The notes beneath the pieces were generated by a model. That model had not been told where the DNA came from. It did no database searches and was given only the letters and a program-made list of their open reading frames with translations. Positions 56,941-64,000 of a stretch of DNA of 64,000 nucleotides are shown in pieces (the first letter of the stretch is position 1; every line of letters begins with the position of its first letter). The position numbers and the translations under genes were made by a program. Origin of the DNA: an uncultured Verrucomicrobiota bacterium (lineage in GTDB: Bacteria > Verrucomicrobiota > Verrucomicrobiia > Opitutales > Opitutaceae); NCBI GenBank assembly GCA_903904685.1, contig CAIVDS010000114.1:1-64000 (forward strand), given 5' to 3'.

Positions 56941-57983
56941 GAATGGAAAAACTCCTTGGTTGCCGCGATTTTTTTCTTCACCGCGCCGCCGAGCAGCAAT
57001 TCGCGGGCTTGCGCCACGCCGTCACTCACCGCTCCGGTTCGACCGGTGATCCACAAGGCGGTGGCCGTGTTGTAGACAATCGTGTCCACCAATCCGACCG
57101 GCCCGCGTCCGGCGAGCAACGCCTCCACGATGGCTAGATTCGTCTGCAAATCGCCGCCTTGGAGGTCGGCAAAGGGCGCGAGCTGAAATCCGTGCTCCGC
57201 GGCGTTCCAGACACCATCGACGGACCGCAGCCGACCGATGCCGCGCACCCGGTTGGCCGTCGCCGTCGTGAGTTCGTCGATACCGCGTCCGGGGGCGATG
57301 ATTCCGTGCACCGCCAGACCGGCCTCCGTGCCCAGTAAATCAAAAACATCCGCAAGCCGGGCCACCCACGCCTCCGAAAACACACCCAGCAACACATTCG
57401 CAGGCCGCCCGGGATTGATCAGCGGACCGAGAATATTGAAAACTGAACGCCGCCCTTGCACAGCAAGCTGCCGGCGCACCGACCCGATGTGCTTGAAGGC
57501 GGGATGATACGCCGGTGCGAAAAAAAACGCGTAGCCAAGCTGATCGAGTCCCTCGCGCACTTTGTCCGGCGAAGCTTCCAGATTGACGCCCAAGGCGGCG
57601 AGTAGATCGGCGCTGCCGCACTTCGAGGTGACGCCACGGTTGCCGTGTTTCATCACCGGCACTCCGGCGCAGGCCAGCGTGAGCACGACCATGCTGGAGA
57701 TGTTAAACCCGCCCGCAAGATCGCCGCCCGTGCCAACGATGTCGACGGCCTTCGCCGACCACACTTCGACTCCGGGATTGATCGCCCGCGCGCGAAACGC
57801 CCGCGCAAACCCGGCGACCTCGGCGGCCGTCTCCCCCTTCTCGCCCAGCGCGAGGAGGAACGCCGTCTTGCCCTCGGCGGCGATTTCGGGCGACGCGAGC
57901 GACGCCGAAGCGCGCTCCACCTCGGCGGACGTAAGCTCCTGGCGCGCCACCAAGCGGCGCGTGAGTTCGGCAAGTTCGGACAT
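56937..57983 (-). CDS. trpD: Anthranilate phosphoribosyltransferase
   Basis: 348 aa from MSELAELTRRLVARQELTSAEVERA; the track's longer start adds 41 residues from the upstream gap and is rejected. DIVGTGGDLAGGFNISS is the PRPP-binding motif and VPVMKHGNRGVTSKCGSADLLAALG the anthranilate/PRPP loop. FNILGPLINPGRPANVLLGV is also conserved. It makes phosphoribosyl-anthranilate for tryptophan. No other trp gene is here, and the overlap with glmM suggests rearranged context. Confidence 0.93.
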   Translation of the reverse strand: MSELAELTRRLVARQELTSAEVERASASLASPEIAAEGKTAFLLALGEKGETAAEVAGFARAFRARAINPGVEVWSAKAVDIVGTGGDLAGGFNISSMVVLTLACAGVPVMKHGNRGVTSKCGSADLLAALGVNLEASPDKVREGLDQLGYAFFFAPAYHPAFKHIGSVRRQLAVQGRRSVFNILGPLINPGRPANVLLGVFSEAWVARLADVFDLLGTEAGLAVHGIIAPGRGIDELTTATANRVRGIGRLRSVDGVWNAAEHGFQLAPFADLQGGDLQTNLAIVEALLAGRGPVGLVDTIVYNTATALWITGRTGAVSDGVAQARELLLGGAVKKKIAATKEFFHS

Positions 57984-58122
57984 TGGCGACAGGAAATCGA
58001 AAGAACTCCCTGCGTGGAAAGCATAAACTCGACCATGCTCCGCCCTATGTGGCAAAAACCGTGCGCCCCATCCTCGCCCCCGTCGGACTTCGCCTGGCTT
58101 GATCACCTCATGGTTATAGCGC

Positions 58123-58152
58123 TTGACGATGGAAAGCGCGGGCCTCTACTTT
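58123..58152 (+). promoter_or_regulatory. Candidate sigma-70-type promoter of rpmF-plsX-fabH
   Basis: TTGACG is followed after 18 bases by TACTTT, giving a plausible -35/-10 pair about 65 bp upstream of the rpmF start. The -10 is weak (TA...T only). No other good candidate appears in the 110-bp gap. Confidence 0.4.
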
Positions 58153-58217
58153 GAACCTTTCACACTCGTCACAGACATCGTCACACGAACGTCACCCACT
58201 CTTAATCCACACCGACC

Positions 58218-58397
58218 ATGGCTAATCCGAAACGCAAGCAGTCCAAACGCCGTAGCGCCAACCGCCGCGCCGCCAACGCTTTCAAGGCTCCCCAGATCGC
58301 CAAAGATCCGACCGATGGCACCGCTTTCCGCCCGCATCACGTGAATCCGACCAACGGCACATATCGCGGTCGCCAAGTGGTCAACGTCGAGGTCTAA
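58218..58397 (+). CDS. rpmF: 50S ribosomal protein L32
   Basis: 59 aa, one residue under the track's cut-off, so not listed there. The translation begins MANPKRKQSKRRSANRRAAN, the classic L32 opening of basic residues, and continues with APQIAKDPTDGTAFRPHHVNP. It has none of the four zinc-ribbon cysteines, so it is the C-minus (zinc-independent) form. It heads the widespread rpmF-plsX-fabH arrangement. The usual upstream yceD/DUF177 gene is not seen here. Confidence 0.93.
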   Translation: MANPKRKQSKRRSANRRAANAFKAPQIAKDPTDGTAFRPHHVNPTNGTYRGRQVVNVEV

Positions 58398-58435
58398 ATC
58401 CTCGCGTTGCAGAAACATTGTCCACCATCCCGGCG

Positions 58436-59500
58436 ATGGTTACCCCCTCCGGTATTTCCGGGCGCATAGCGGTTGACGCGATGGGCGGCGATCACGGTCC
58501 GTCCGAAGTGGTTGCGGCCGTCAAACTCGCGTTGACCGAGTTTGCGGATCTCAACCCGGTGACGCTCGTTGGTGATGAAGCGGTGCTCAAACCGCTTTTG
58601 AAACAACAAGGTCTCGGCGATCATGCATCGCTGCAGATTTTGCATGCCTCCGAAGTCATCACAATGGATGACAAACCTCTTCCGGCCCTGAAGCGAAAAA
58701 AAGACGCCTCGATGTTCAAAGCCATCGAATTGGTGAAATCCGGGGAAGCCGCCGCCGTCGTCAGCTGTGGCAACACCGGCGTGCTCATGGCCGGCGGCAC
58801 AGTCAAGCTCCGCACGCTTGGCGGCGTGGATCGACCCGCCCTCGCCGCCATCATCCCGCGCAAGAACGGTTATCTGATTCTCATCGACGCCGGCGCCAAT
58901 CCCGAGGCCACGGCGGAACATCTCGTTCATAACGCGATTCTCGGTTCTCACTACGCCCGCGTCGTCCTCGGCGCGGCGAGTCCGCGTGTCGGCCTGCTCA
59001 CCATCGGCACCGAAGAAGGCAAAGGCAACACCCTCATCGCCGCGACCCATGACCACCTCAAGGCGGTCGGCGACTTGATCAATTACGTCGGCCTGACCGA
59101 GGGGTTTCAGGTTTTTACCGATCACTGCGACGTCGCCGTATGCGATGGCTTTGTCGGCAATCTCCTGCTCAAGAGCTGGGAGTCGCTCGCCCATTTCTTC
59201 TCCGCCACGCTCAAAACCGAGCTCAAGGCCAATCCCCTGCGCATCACCGGGGCGGTGCTCGCCGGCGGCGCGTTCAAGGCCCTCAAAAAGCGCATCAATC
59301 CCGAGACCTACGGCGGCGCCCCCCTGCTCGGATTGCGCGGAAATATCCTCAAGGCCCACGGCTCCAGTTCGCGCCATGCGATCAAGAACGCGATCCGCGT
59401 CGCCAGCGAAGTCGTGAATGCCGACATGATTCACCACATCGAAACCGACGTTGCCCGCGCCAACGCCATCATCCGCCCTCAACCCCCCGTCTCGACCTGA
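58436..59500 (+). CDS. plsX: Phosphate acyltransferase PlsX
   Basis: 354 aa from the ATG at 58436; a TTG at 58418 extends it six codons. RIAVDAMGGDHGPSEVVAAV opens the family, with AAVVSCGNTGVLMAGG and ARVVLGAASPRVGLLTIGTEEGKGN. LIDAGANPEA and FVGNLLLKSWE are further hallmarks. It makes acyl-phosphate from acyl-ACP for phospholipid synthesis, and works with PlsY (not here). 38 bp after rpmF and 44 bp before fabH. Confidence 0.95.
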   Translation: MVTPSGISGRIAVDAMGGDHGPSEVVAAVKLALTEFADLNPVTLVGDEAVLKPLLKQQGLGDHASLQILHASEVITMDDKPLPALKRKKDASMFKAIELVKSGEAAAVVSCGNTGVLMAGGTVKLRTLGGVDRPALAAIIPRKNGYLILIDAGANPEATAEHLVHNAILGSHYARVVLGAASPRVGLLTIGTEEGKGNTLIAATHDHLKAVGDLINYVGLTEGFQVFTDHCDVAVCDGFVGNLLLKSWESLAHFFSATLKTELKANPLRITGAVLAGGAFKALKKRINPETYGGAPLLGLRGNILKAHGSSSRHAIKNAIRVASEVVNADMIHHIETDVARANAIIRPQPPVST

Positions 59501-59544
59501 TCGCCCCGCGGCCCGTTTGGTCCGCGTTTTCATACTTTTTTTCA

Positions 59545-60534
59545 ATGGGTTCCCCTGATATCGCCATCCTCGGCACCGGCTCCTACGCCCCCGAAAAAAT
59601 CGTCACCAACGACGATCTTTCCCAGCGGGTGGACACCTCCGACGAATGGATATTCTCCCGCACGGGCATCCGCGAACGCCGCATCGCCGGGGAAAACGAA
59701 ACCACGTCCATGATGGCCGCCGCCGCCGCGCGCCATGCCTTGGCGTCTGCCGGCGTGACCGCTGCGGACATTGACCTCGTCATCGTCGCCACGATGACCC
59801 CCGATCTGCCCATGCCGGCCACGGCCTGCTTCGTGCAACATCTCCTCGGCGTCCCCCTGAACACCGCCTGTTTCGACCTCAACGCGGCGTGCTCCGGGTT
59901 TATCTACGCGCTCGACACCGCCTGGGCCATGCTCGCCTCGGGCCGCTACAAGCACGCGCTCGTCATCGGTGCGGAAAAAATGTCCACCGTGCTCAACTGG
60001 AAGGACCGCACCACCTGCGTGCTTTTTGGCGACGGCGCGGGCGCGATCGTGCTTGGTCCCGCTCGCGGCACGGCGAAGATCCTCGGCACCCGGCTTTACG
60101 CCGATGGCGCGCACACCGATCTGCTGTGCGTGCCGGGTGGCGGCAGCAACGTCCCCGACCCGTCCGCCGATCCCTCCGGCCCCCAGCGGCACATGACGAT
60201 GAAGGGCCGCGAGATCTTCAAGGTCGCCGTCCGTGAGATGGAGGATGCCGCCCGGGAGATTCTCGCTCAGCACGGCCTCGTCGCCGCCCAGATCGCCTGC
60301 GTCATTCCCCATCAGGCCAACCAGCGCATCATTGATACTCTCGCCCAGTATCTGAAGCTGCCCGCCGACCGTTTTTTCGTGAACCTCCACCGCTACGGCA
60401 ATACCTCCGCCGCCTCGATTCCCCTCGCGCTCGACGAGGCGCGGCGCGCCGGACGCGTCAAAGCCGGTGACACAACCCTGCTTGTGGCGTTCGGGGCAGG
60501 CTTGACCTATGGGTCCGCGCTGGTTCGCTGGTAA
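59545..60534 (+). CDS. fabH: Beta-ketoacyl-ACP synthase III
   Basis: 329 aa from MGSPDIAILGTGSYAPEKIV. The catalytic triad is Cys in DLNAACSGFIYAL, His in CVIPHQANQRIID and Asn in RYGNTSAASIPLALDEA. DTSDEWIFSRTGIRERRI is the family's opening signature. It condenses acetyl-CoA with malonyl-ACP to start fatty acid synthesis. Part of the rpmF-plsX-fabH unit. The longer ORF in the track reads back through plsX in another frame and is not used. Confidence 0.96.
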   Translation: MGSPDIAILGTGSYAPEKIVTNDDLSQRVDTSDEWIFSRTGIRERRIAGENETTSMMAAAAARHALASAGVTAADIDLVIVATMTPDLPMPATACFVQHLLGVPLNTACFDLNAACSGFIYALDTAWAMLASGRYKHALVIGAEKMSTVLNWKDRTTCVLFGDGAGAIVLGPARGTAKILGTRLYADGAHTDLLCVPGGGSNVPDPSADPSGPQRHMTMKGREIFKVAVREMEDAAREILAQHGLVAAQIACVIPHQANQRIIDTLAQYLKLPADRFFVNLHRYGNTSAASIPLALDEARRAGRVKAGDTTLLVAFGAGLTYGSALVRW

Positions 60535-60546
60535 ATCCTTTACGAC

Positions 60547-61596
60547 ATGCCCACCACACCCGCCCGCGCCTTATCTGCGCTCTGTGTTCTCTGCCTAGCA
60601 TTTGTCGTTTTCACGGGCGCGGCCCGGGCCGACCTCGTCTGGACCCCCGCCTCCGGCTGGAAAGTCCAGGGCGAGAGCGTGCTCACGGGCATCCTCCCGG
60701 AGGAAGGCCACAACGCTCTCGACTCCATGAACAAGGCGCGCGCCATCGAGGAGAACGGCCACCACTCCTCAGCGATGAGCAGCTATGAACGCATCGCCCG
60801 GAAATATCCCAACTCCATTTACGCGCCCGAGGCCCTCTACCGCGCCGCGAAGATCCGCCTCGAGCGCAAGCAATACAACAAGGCGTTCAATCAGTTTCAG
60901 GACATCGTCACCCGCTACCCCGGCACCACCCATTTCAACGACATCATCGGCGAACAATACCGCATCGCCAACGCCCTTCTCGATGGCGCGCGCAACCGCT
61001 ATTTCGGCCTTATCCCCGGCTTCAAAAACCGCGGCAAGGGCGTGGACGACTTCGAGAAAATCCTCGTGACCGCCCCCTACAGCGACTACGCGCCGCTCGC
61101 GCTCATGAACGTCGCCCGCGGCCACCAGAAGTTGCACGAGCCCGACGAGGCCATCGACGCGCTCGATCGCATGATCAACAACTACCCGCAGAGCCTGCTC
61201 ACTCCCGACGCCTACCTGAAACTGGCCCAGGCCCACCAATCTCTCGTCGAGGGCCCCTACTACGACCAAGGCTCCACCAAACAAGCCATCACCTACTTCG
61301 AGGATTTCATGATCCTCTTCCCCTCCGACCTCGGCGTCGCCACGGCCGACAAAGGGCTGGCCGATATGAAGCACGTTCTCGCCGACAGCAAAATCAAGAT
61401 CGGCGACTTCTACTTCTACAAGCGCTCGAATTACAAGGCCGCCCGCGTCTTCTACAACGAGGCCATCACCTCGTATCCCGATTCCCCCATCGCCAAGACC
61501 GCCCGCGCCCGCCTTGTCGAGGTCGATGCCGCCGAGGCCCTCTCCAAAAACCCGGCTGCCCCGCGCAAGCACACGCGTCACTTCTGGCTGTTCTGA
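60547..61596 (+). CDS. BamD-like outer-membrane assembly TPR protein
   Basis: 349 aa. Signal peptide (MPTTPARALSALCVLCLAFVVFTGAARA). TPR-type repeats resemble the BamD/YfiO domain: ARAIEENGHHSSAMSSYERIARKYPNSIYAPEALYRAAKIRLERKQYNKAFNQFQDIVTRYPG and the following units. Unlike enterobacterial BamD there is no lipobox Cys, so it may be soluble periplasmic or membrane-associated by partners. It is 12 bp after fabH and just upstream of an LptE-like gene, which supports an envelope-assembly role. Confidence 0.75.
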   Translation: MPTTPARALSALCVLCLAFVVFTGAARADLVWTPASGWKVQGESVLTGILPEEGHNALDSMNKARAIEENGHHSSAMSSYERIARKYPNSIYAPEALYRAAKIRLERKQYNKAFNQFQDIVTRYPGTTHFNDIIGEQYRIANALLDGARNRYFGLIPGFKNRGKGVDDFEKILVTAPYSDYAPLALMNVARGHQKLHEPDEAIDALDRMINNYPQSLLTPDAYLKLAQAHQSLVEGPYYDQGSTKQAITYFEDFMILFPSDLGVATADKGLADMKHVLADSKIKIGDFYFYKRSNYKAARVFYNEAITSYPDSPIAKTARARLVEVDAAEALSKNPAAPRKHTRHFWLF

Positions 61597-61620
61597 TCGC
61601 CCCGCCCGAATCCCACGCCC

Positions 61621-62124
61621 ATGCGCATCTTTCTTTTCTGCCTCGCCGGTATCCTCGCCCTCTCGGGCTGCGCCCACTACCACCTGGGCAGCGGCGGCAA
61701 GCCCGCCTTCAAGACCCTCTACGTCGCCCCGGTCGTCAACGCGAGCAACCTCCCCCAGGCCGTCGCCGTGGTCAGCACCGAGCTTCGCGAATCATTCCTC
61801 CGCGACGGACGAGTCGCCCTTGTCAACTCCGCCGACGAAGCCGACGCCATCCTCACCGTCCGCCTGACCAAATACGGCCGCTCCGTCACCGCCGGCCAGT
61901 CCACCGACACCGGCCTTGCCCGCAAATTCGACGTCACCCTCTCCGCCGAGGCTTCGCTGCGCGACAACCGCTCCGGCAAGTTCCTTTTCGAAAAGCGCCC
62001 GGTCGAGGCCGTCCGTCAAATCTACACCGACAGCGGTCAACTCCAGGCCGAGTATCAAACCGTGCCTCTGCTCGCCGAGACGCTCGCCAAGAACGTCCTC
62101 TCCGCCACGCTTGATGTGTGGTGA
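61621..62124 (+). CDS. LptE-like LPS-assembly lipoprotein
   Basis: 167 aa. Lipoprotein signal MRIFLFCLAGILALSGC with lipobox LSGC. The remainder (AFKTLYVAPVVNASNLPQAVAVVSTELRESFLRDGRVALVNSADEADAILTVRLTKYGRS) is the alpha-beta pattern of LptE/RlpB, which plugs LptD in the outer membrane. It follows the BamD-like gene by 24 bp. The absence of lptD nearby is normal. Confidence 0.75.
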   Translation: MRIFLFCLAGILALSGCAHYHLGSGGKPAFKTLYVAPVVNASNLPQAVAVVSTELRESFLRDGRVALVNSADEADAILTVRLTKYGRSVTAGQSTDTGLARKFDVTLSAEASLRDNRSGKFLFEKRPVEAVRQIYTDSGQLQAEYQTVPLLAETLAKNVLSATLDVW

Positions 62125-62140
62125 TTCCCCTTCGGCGGAT

Positions 62141-62797
62141 ATGAAGCGCGCCTCCGTCCTTGCCCCGTCGATCCTCGCCGGCGATCACGCCAACCTCGCC
62201 GCAAGCGCCAGGATCGTCGCCGATCTCGGCCTCAAGTGGATCCATCTCGACATCATGGACGGCCACTTCGTGCCCAACCTCAGCTTTGGCCCGCAGACCG
62301 TCGCCGCGTTGCGCAAAGACTCCTCCCTCTTCTTCGACACGCACCTGATGCTCGACGAACCCCGCCGCTACATCGAAGCCTTCGCCAAGGCCGGCGCCAA
62401 CCTCATCAGCGTCCACATCGAGCCCCCCTTCGATCACGCCGCCGCCCTCGCCCGCATCCGCGAGCTCGGCTGCCAGAACGGCATCGTCCTCAATCCCGAC
62501 ACCCCCGCCGAGGCCGTCGAGCCCTTCCTCCCCCTCGTTGACCTCGTGCTCGTGATGACCGTGCAACCCGGCTTCGGCGGACAACCCTTCCGCCGCGACA
62601 TGCTCCCCAAGATCGCCCTCATCGACCGCTGGCGCCGCGAACGCGCCCTCCCCTTCCGCCTCGAGGTCGATGGCGGCGTGGACCTCGCCACCGGCGCCGA
62701 ATGCCGCGCCGCCGGAGCGGACACCTTTGTCGTGGGCACCGCCTTTTTTGCCGCCGCCAACCCGGCCGCCGTCGCCCGCACCGTGTCGGCCTGGTAA
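62141..62797 (+). CDS. rpe: Ribulose-phosphate 3-epimerase
   Basis: 218 aa from MKRASVLAPSILAGDHANLAASARIV; the track's earlier start reads through the LptE-like gene. Metal/acid residues are in LKWIHLDIMDGHFVPNLSFGP and FFDTHLMLDEPRRYI, LVMTVQPGFGGQPF carries the lid, and LEVDGGVDLATGAECRAAGADTFVVGTAFF closes the barrel. It interconverts ribulose-5-P and xylulose-5-P. It is 16 bp after the LptE-like gene. The 180 bp that follow, up to the array, hold no gene. Confidence 0.95.
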   Translation: MKRASVLAPSILAGDHANLAASARIVADLGLKWIHLDIMDGHFVPNLSFGPQTVAALRKDSSLFFDTHLMLDEPRRYIEAFAKAGANLISVHIEPPFDHAAALARIRELGCQNGIVLNPDTPAEAVEPFLPLVDLVLVMTVQPGFGGQPFRRDMLPKIALIDRWRRERALPFRLEVDGGVDLATGAECRAAGADTFVVGTAFFAAANPAAVARTVSAW

Positions 62798-62980
62798 ACC
62801 GCCCCCCTCCCCCTCGCGGGAGACCCGGCGGCTCGCGCCGGAGCGGGCAACCCGCCCCGCAACGATTCGTCGGCATCCGCCAAAGACCCGCGCCCACCCC
62901 TCACGGGCGCAACCGCATCCCCCAACGGGATAAACCCTCCCCTCGGAACTCCGCCCGGCTTCGATGGACGCTTGTTGCGA

Positions 62981-63463
62981 TTCCCCAACACGCCAACCGG
63001 ACACCCCAATGCCAAAACCAGACGCCCCAGTGGAAGAAATCCTCACATCAATGGCGTAATCGCTCACATCAGTGGAACAATCCCTCACATCAATGGCGTA
63101 ATCCCTCGCATCAGTGGAACGATTCCTCTCATCAATGGCGGAATCGCTCACATCAGTGGCGTAATTGCTCACGTCAGTGGAGGAATCCTTCACGTCAATG
63201 GAGCAATTCCTCTCATCAATGGCGTAACCGCTCTCATCAATGGCGTAATTGTTCACATCAGTGGAACAATCCCTCACGTCAGAAGCGTAAATCCTCTCGC
63301 CACAAGCGTAACTTCTCTCACCAGAGTCGTAATCTGTCACGCCAGCGCCCTAACCGGATGCGCCACTACGCTAACCGGACACACCAATGGCCTAACCGGA
63401 CGCGCCACTGCGCTAACTGGACACGCCAACGTGCTAACCGGACGCACCAACGCCCTGATTGGA
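62981..63463. repeat. 21-bp imperfect tandem array 2 (about 23 units)
   Basis: About 23 consecutive 21-bp units without indels. Left units are close to CACATCARTGGCGTAATCCCT; right units drift to CGCGCCACTGCGCTAACCGGA. At the left, odd and even units alternate (CAATGGCGTAAT versus CAGTGGAACAAT), giving a 42-bp super-repeat. Read on the minus strand many units contain the (A/G)TTAC box seen in array 1. It lies between rpe and the right-edge gene, in a gap of about 1 kb. The open frames through it (plus and minus) come from the multiple-of-three period and are not believed. Confidence 0.88.
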
Positions 63464-63649
63464 CGCGCCGGAAGCCCTTTTGCACGCAACGATATCTGAA
63501 CGGCACAGGAAACCGCGCTTCTAAGACGCACCGGAAGTCGCAGTTACGCGGGTAATACTTCAATTGCACCTCCCATGATGCCAACGCAAAGCCATCCCGC
63601 CCCGTTTCCCCTCCGGCCACTGCCTTCCGTCCACCGCCGCAGGCGCGCC

Positions 63650-63747
63650 CTTCAACTTGAACTCCCAACTTGAACTGCACGGCGTCGCAACCCCGTCCGC
63701 CCGCATCCTTGAACTTGAACTGGCAACTTGAACTTCGCGGCGCCGCA
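63650..63747. repeat. Pair of about 40-bp direct repeats rich in AACTTGAACT
   Basis: Two copies, CTTCAACTTGAACTCCCAAC... (63650-63689) and CTTGAACTTGAACTGGCAAC... (63708-63747), are nearly the same apart from a few substitutions, each holding AACTTGAACT twice and ending CGGCG-CGCA. They are different from the 21-bp arrays next to them. No ORF in this stretch is supported. Confidence 0.75.
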
Positions 63748-63823
63748 TCGGCGCCTCGTTCCCTTTGGGCCATCCGGCCCAGAATCAAACCAAAAAAACA
63801 TCAAAACCTAACTCATCACTAAC

Positions 63824-64000
63824 ATGGCTGACTCAAACTCACCCACCCCCACGCCCGACGATCCCAACTCGGAGAAGGCCAAACGCCTTCGCTCCGTCAT
63901 CAACCAGGCCCTCTCCGCCGAGGTCACCCTCGGAGGCGCGGTCGCCGCCGCCGCCGCCAAGGTCGAATACGCCGCCGCCCTTGCCGCCGAAGGCATCGAG
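63824..64000 (+). CDS. Partial unknown CDS at the right edge
   Basis: From ATG at 63824 the frame is open to the window end (59 codons), beginning MADSNSPTPTPDDPNSEKAK and continuing AKRLRSVINQALSAEVTLGGAVAAAAAK. The Pro-rich start followed by an Ala-rich helix has no recognised family. Start strength: no clear Shine-Dalgarno, but the preceding sequence (CAAAAACATCAAAACCTAAC) is AT-rich like an upstream region. The minus-strand ORF covering it is rejected. Confidence 0.5.
   Translation, partial: MADSNSPTPTPDDPNSEKAKRLRSVINQALSAEVTLGGAVAAAAAKVEYAAALAAEGIE

Noticed and set aside
61934-63340. 468-aa minus-strand ORF with YAIDER-type heptads
   Set aside because: The heptads are the 21-bp array read in one frame, and the rest is antisense to rpe. 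The period is a multiple of three, so open frames are expected by chance.

Overview
The window is about 64 kb of GC-rich bacterial chromosome, densely packed on both strands and mostly housekeeping. The gene mix points to the phylum Verrucomicrobiota, probably near the family Opitutaceae. It includes a run of prepilin-like proteins resembling the 'Verru_Chthon cassette', an SLA1-homology-domain protein, OpcA next to Zwf, PyrR in a Gram-negative setting, and Pal, BamD-like and LptE-like outer-membrane proteins. That assignment is inferred from gene content and was not tested by database search.

Layout. 1-3 kb: a truncated left-edge ORF, a small Ser/His signal-peptidase-like lipoprotein, an orphan NarL-type response regulator, a CbiX-like chelatase and Pal with a clear terminator. 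3.1-7.0 kb: five overlapping prepilin-like genes on the minus strand. 7-16.7 kb: acsA, rho, scpB-pheA, ilvD, a U32 protein and a YkgJ-type cysteine-cluster protein. 17-20.6 kb: engB, a tgt gene fused to an MnmC-like methyltransferase domain, and an SHD1 protein. 20.6-23.8 kb: a GH43-like glycosidase and an SGNH esterase, an AT-richer small membrane protein, a winged-helix regulator and a 21-bp tandem array. 23.8-31.2 kb: gmd-fcl (GDP-L-fucose), a DHA2 exporter, zwf-opcA-pgl (oxidative pentose phosphate entry) and yraN. 31.3-36.6 kb: a GAF-PilB/GspE ATPase, recO and a nuclease-XPD helicase fusion. 36.7-44.1 kb: pyrR-pyrB-pyrC, a secreted PLD-type protein, a CPBP protease, a possible structured leader RNA ahead of a beta-barrel-like protein, and thiL-tsaE. 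44.1-46.0 kb: an unrecognised Arg/Gly-rich protein.

46.2-49.1 kb: tRNA-Leu(GAG) followed by a decayed integrative element. It holds a tyrosine recombinase, an excisionase-like gene, three small coupled ORFs and a truncated primase-type gene. 49.4-54.1 kb: divergent mntR/mntH around a palindrome that looks like an MntR operator, a fused two-module ABC permease and an EamA transporter. 54.2-58 kb: a TPR protein, glmM and trpD. 58.2-62.8 kb: rpmF-plsX-fabH, BamD-like, LptE-like and rpe. 62.8-64 kb: a second 21-bp tandem array and a gene running off the right edge.

The most interesting items are the two 21-bp arrays, whose period is exactly two helical turns and which share a core box in opposite orientation; the Tgt-methyltransferase fusion, which joins two wobble-base modification chemistries; the possible aptamer-plus-terminator leader near 41 kb; the hairpin covering the integrase ribosome-binding site; and the nuclease-XPD and GAF-PilB fusions. 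No antiphage island, CRISPR array or complete new defence system is visible.
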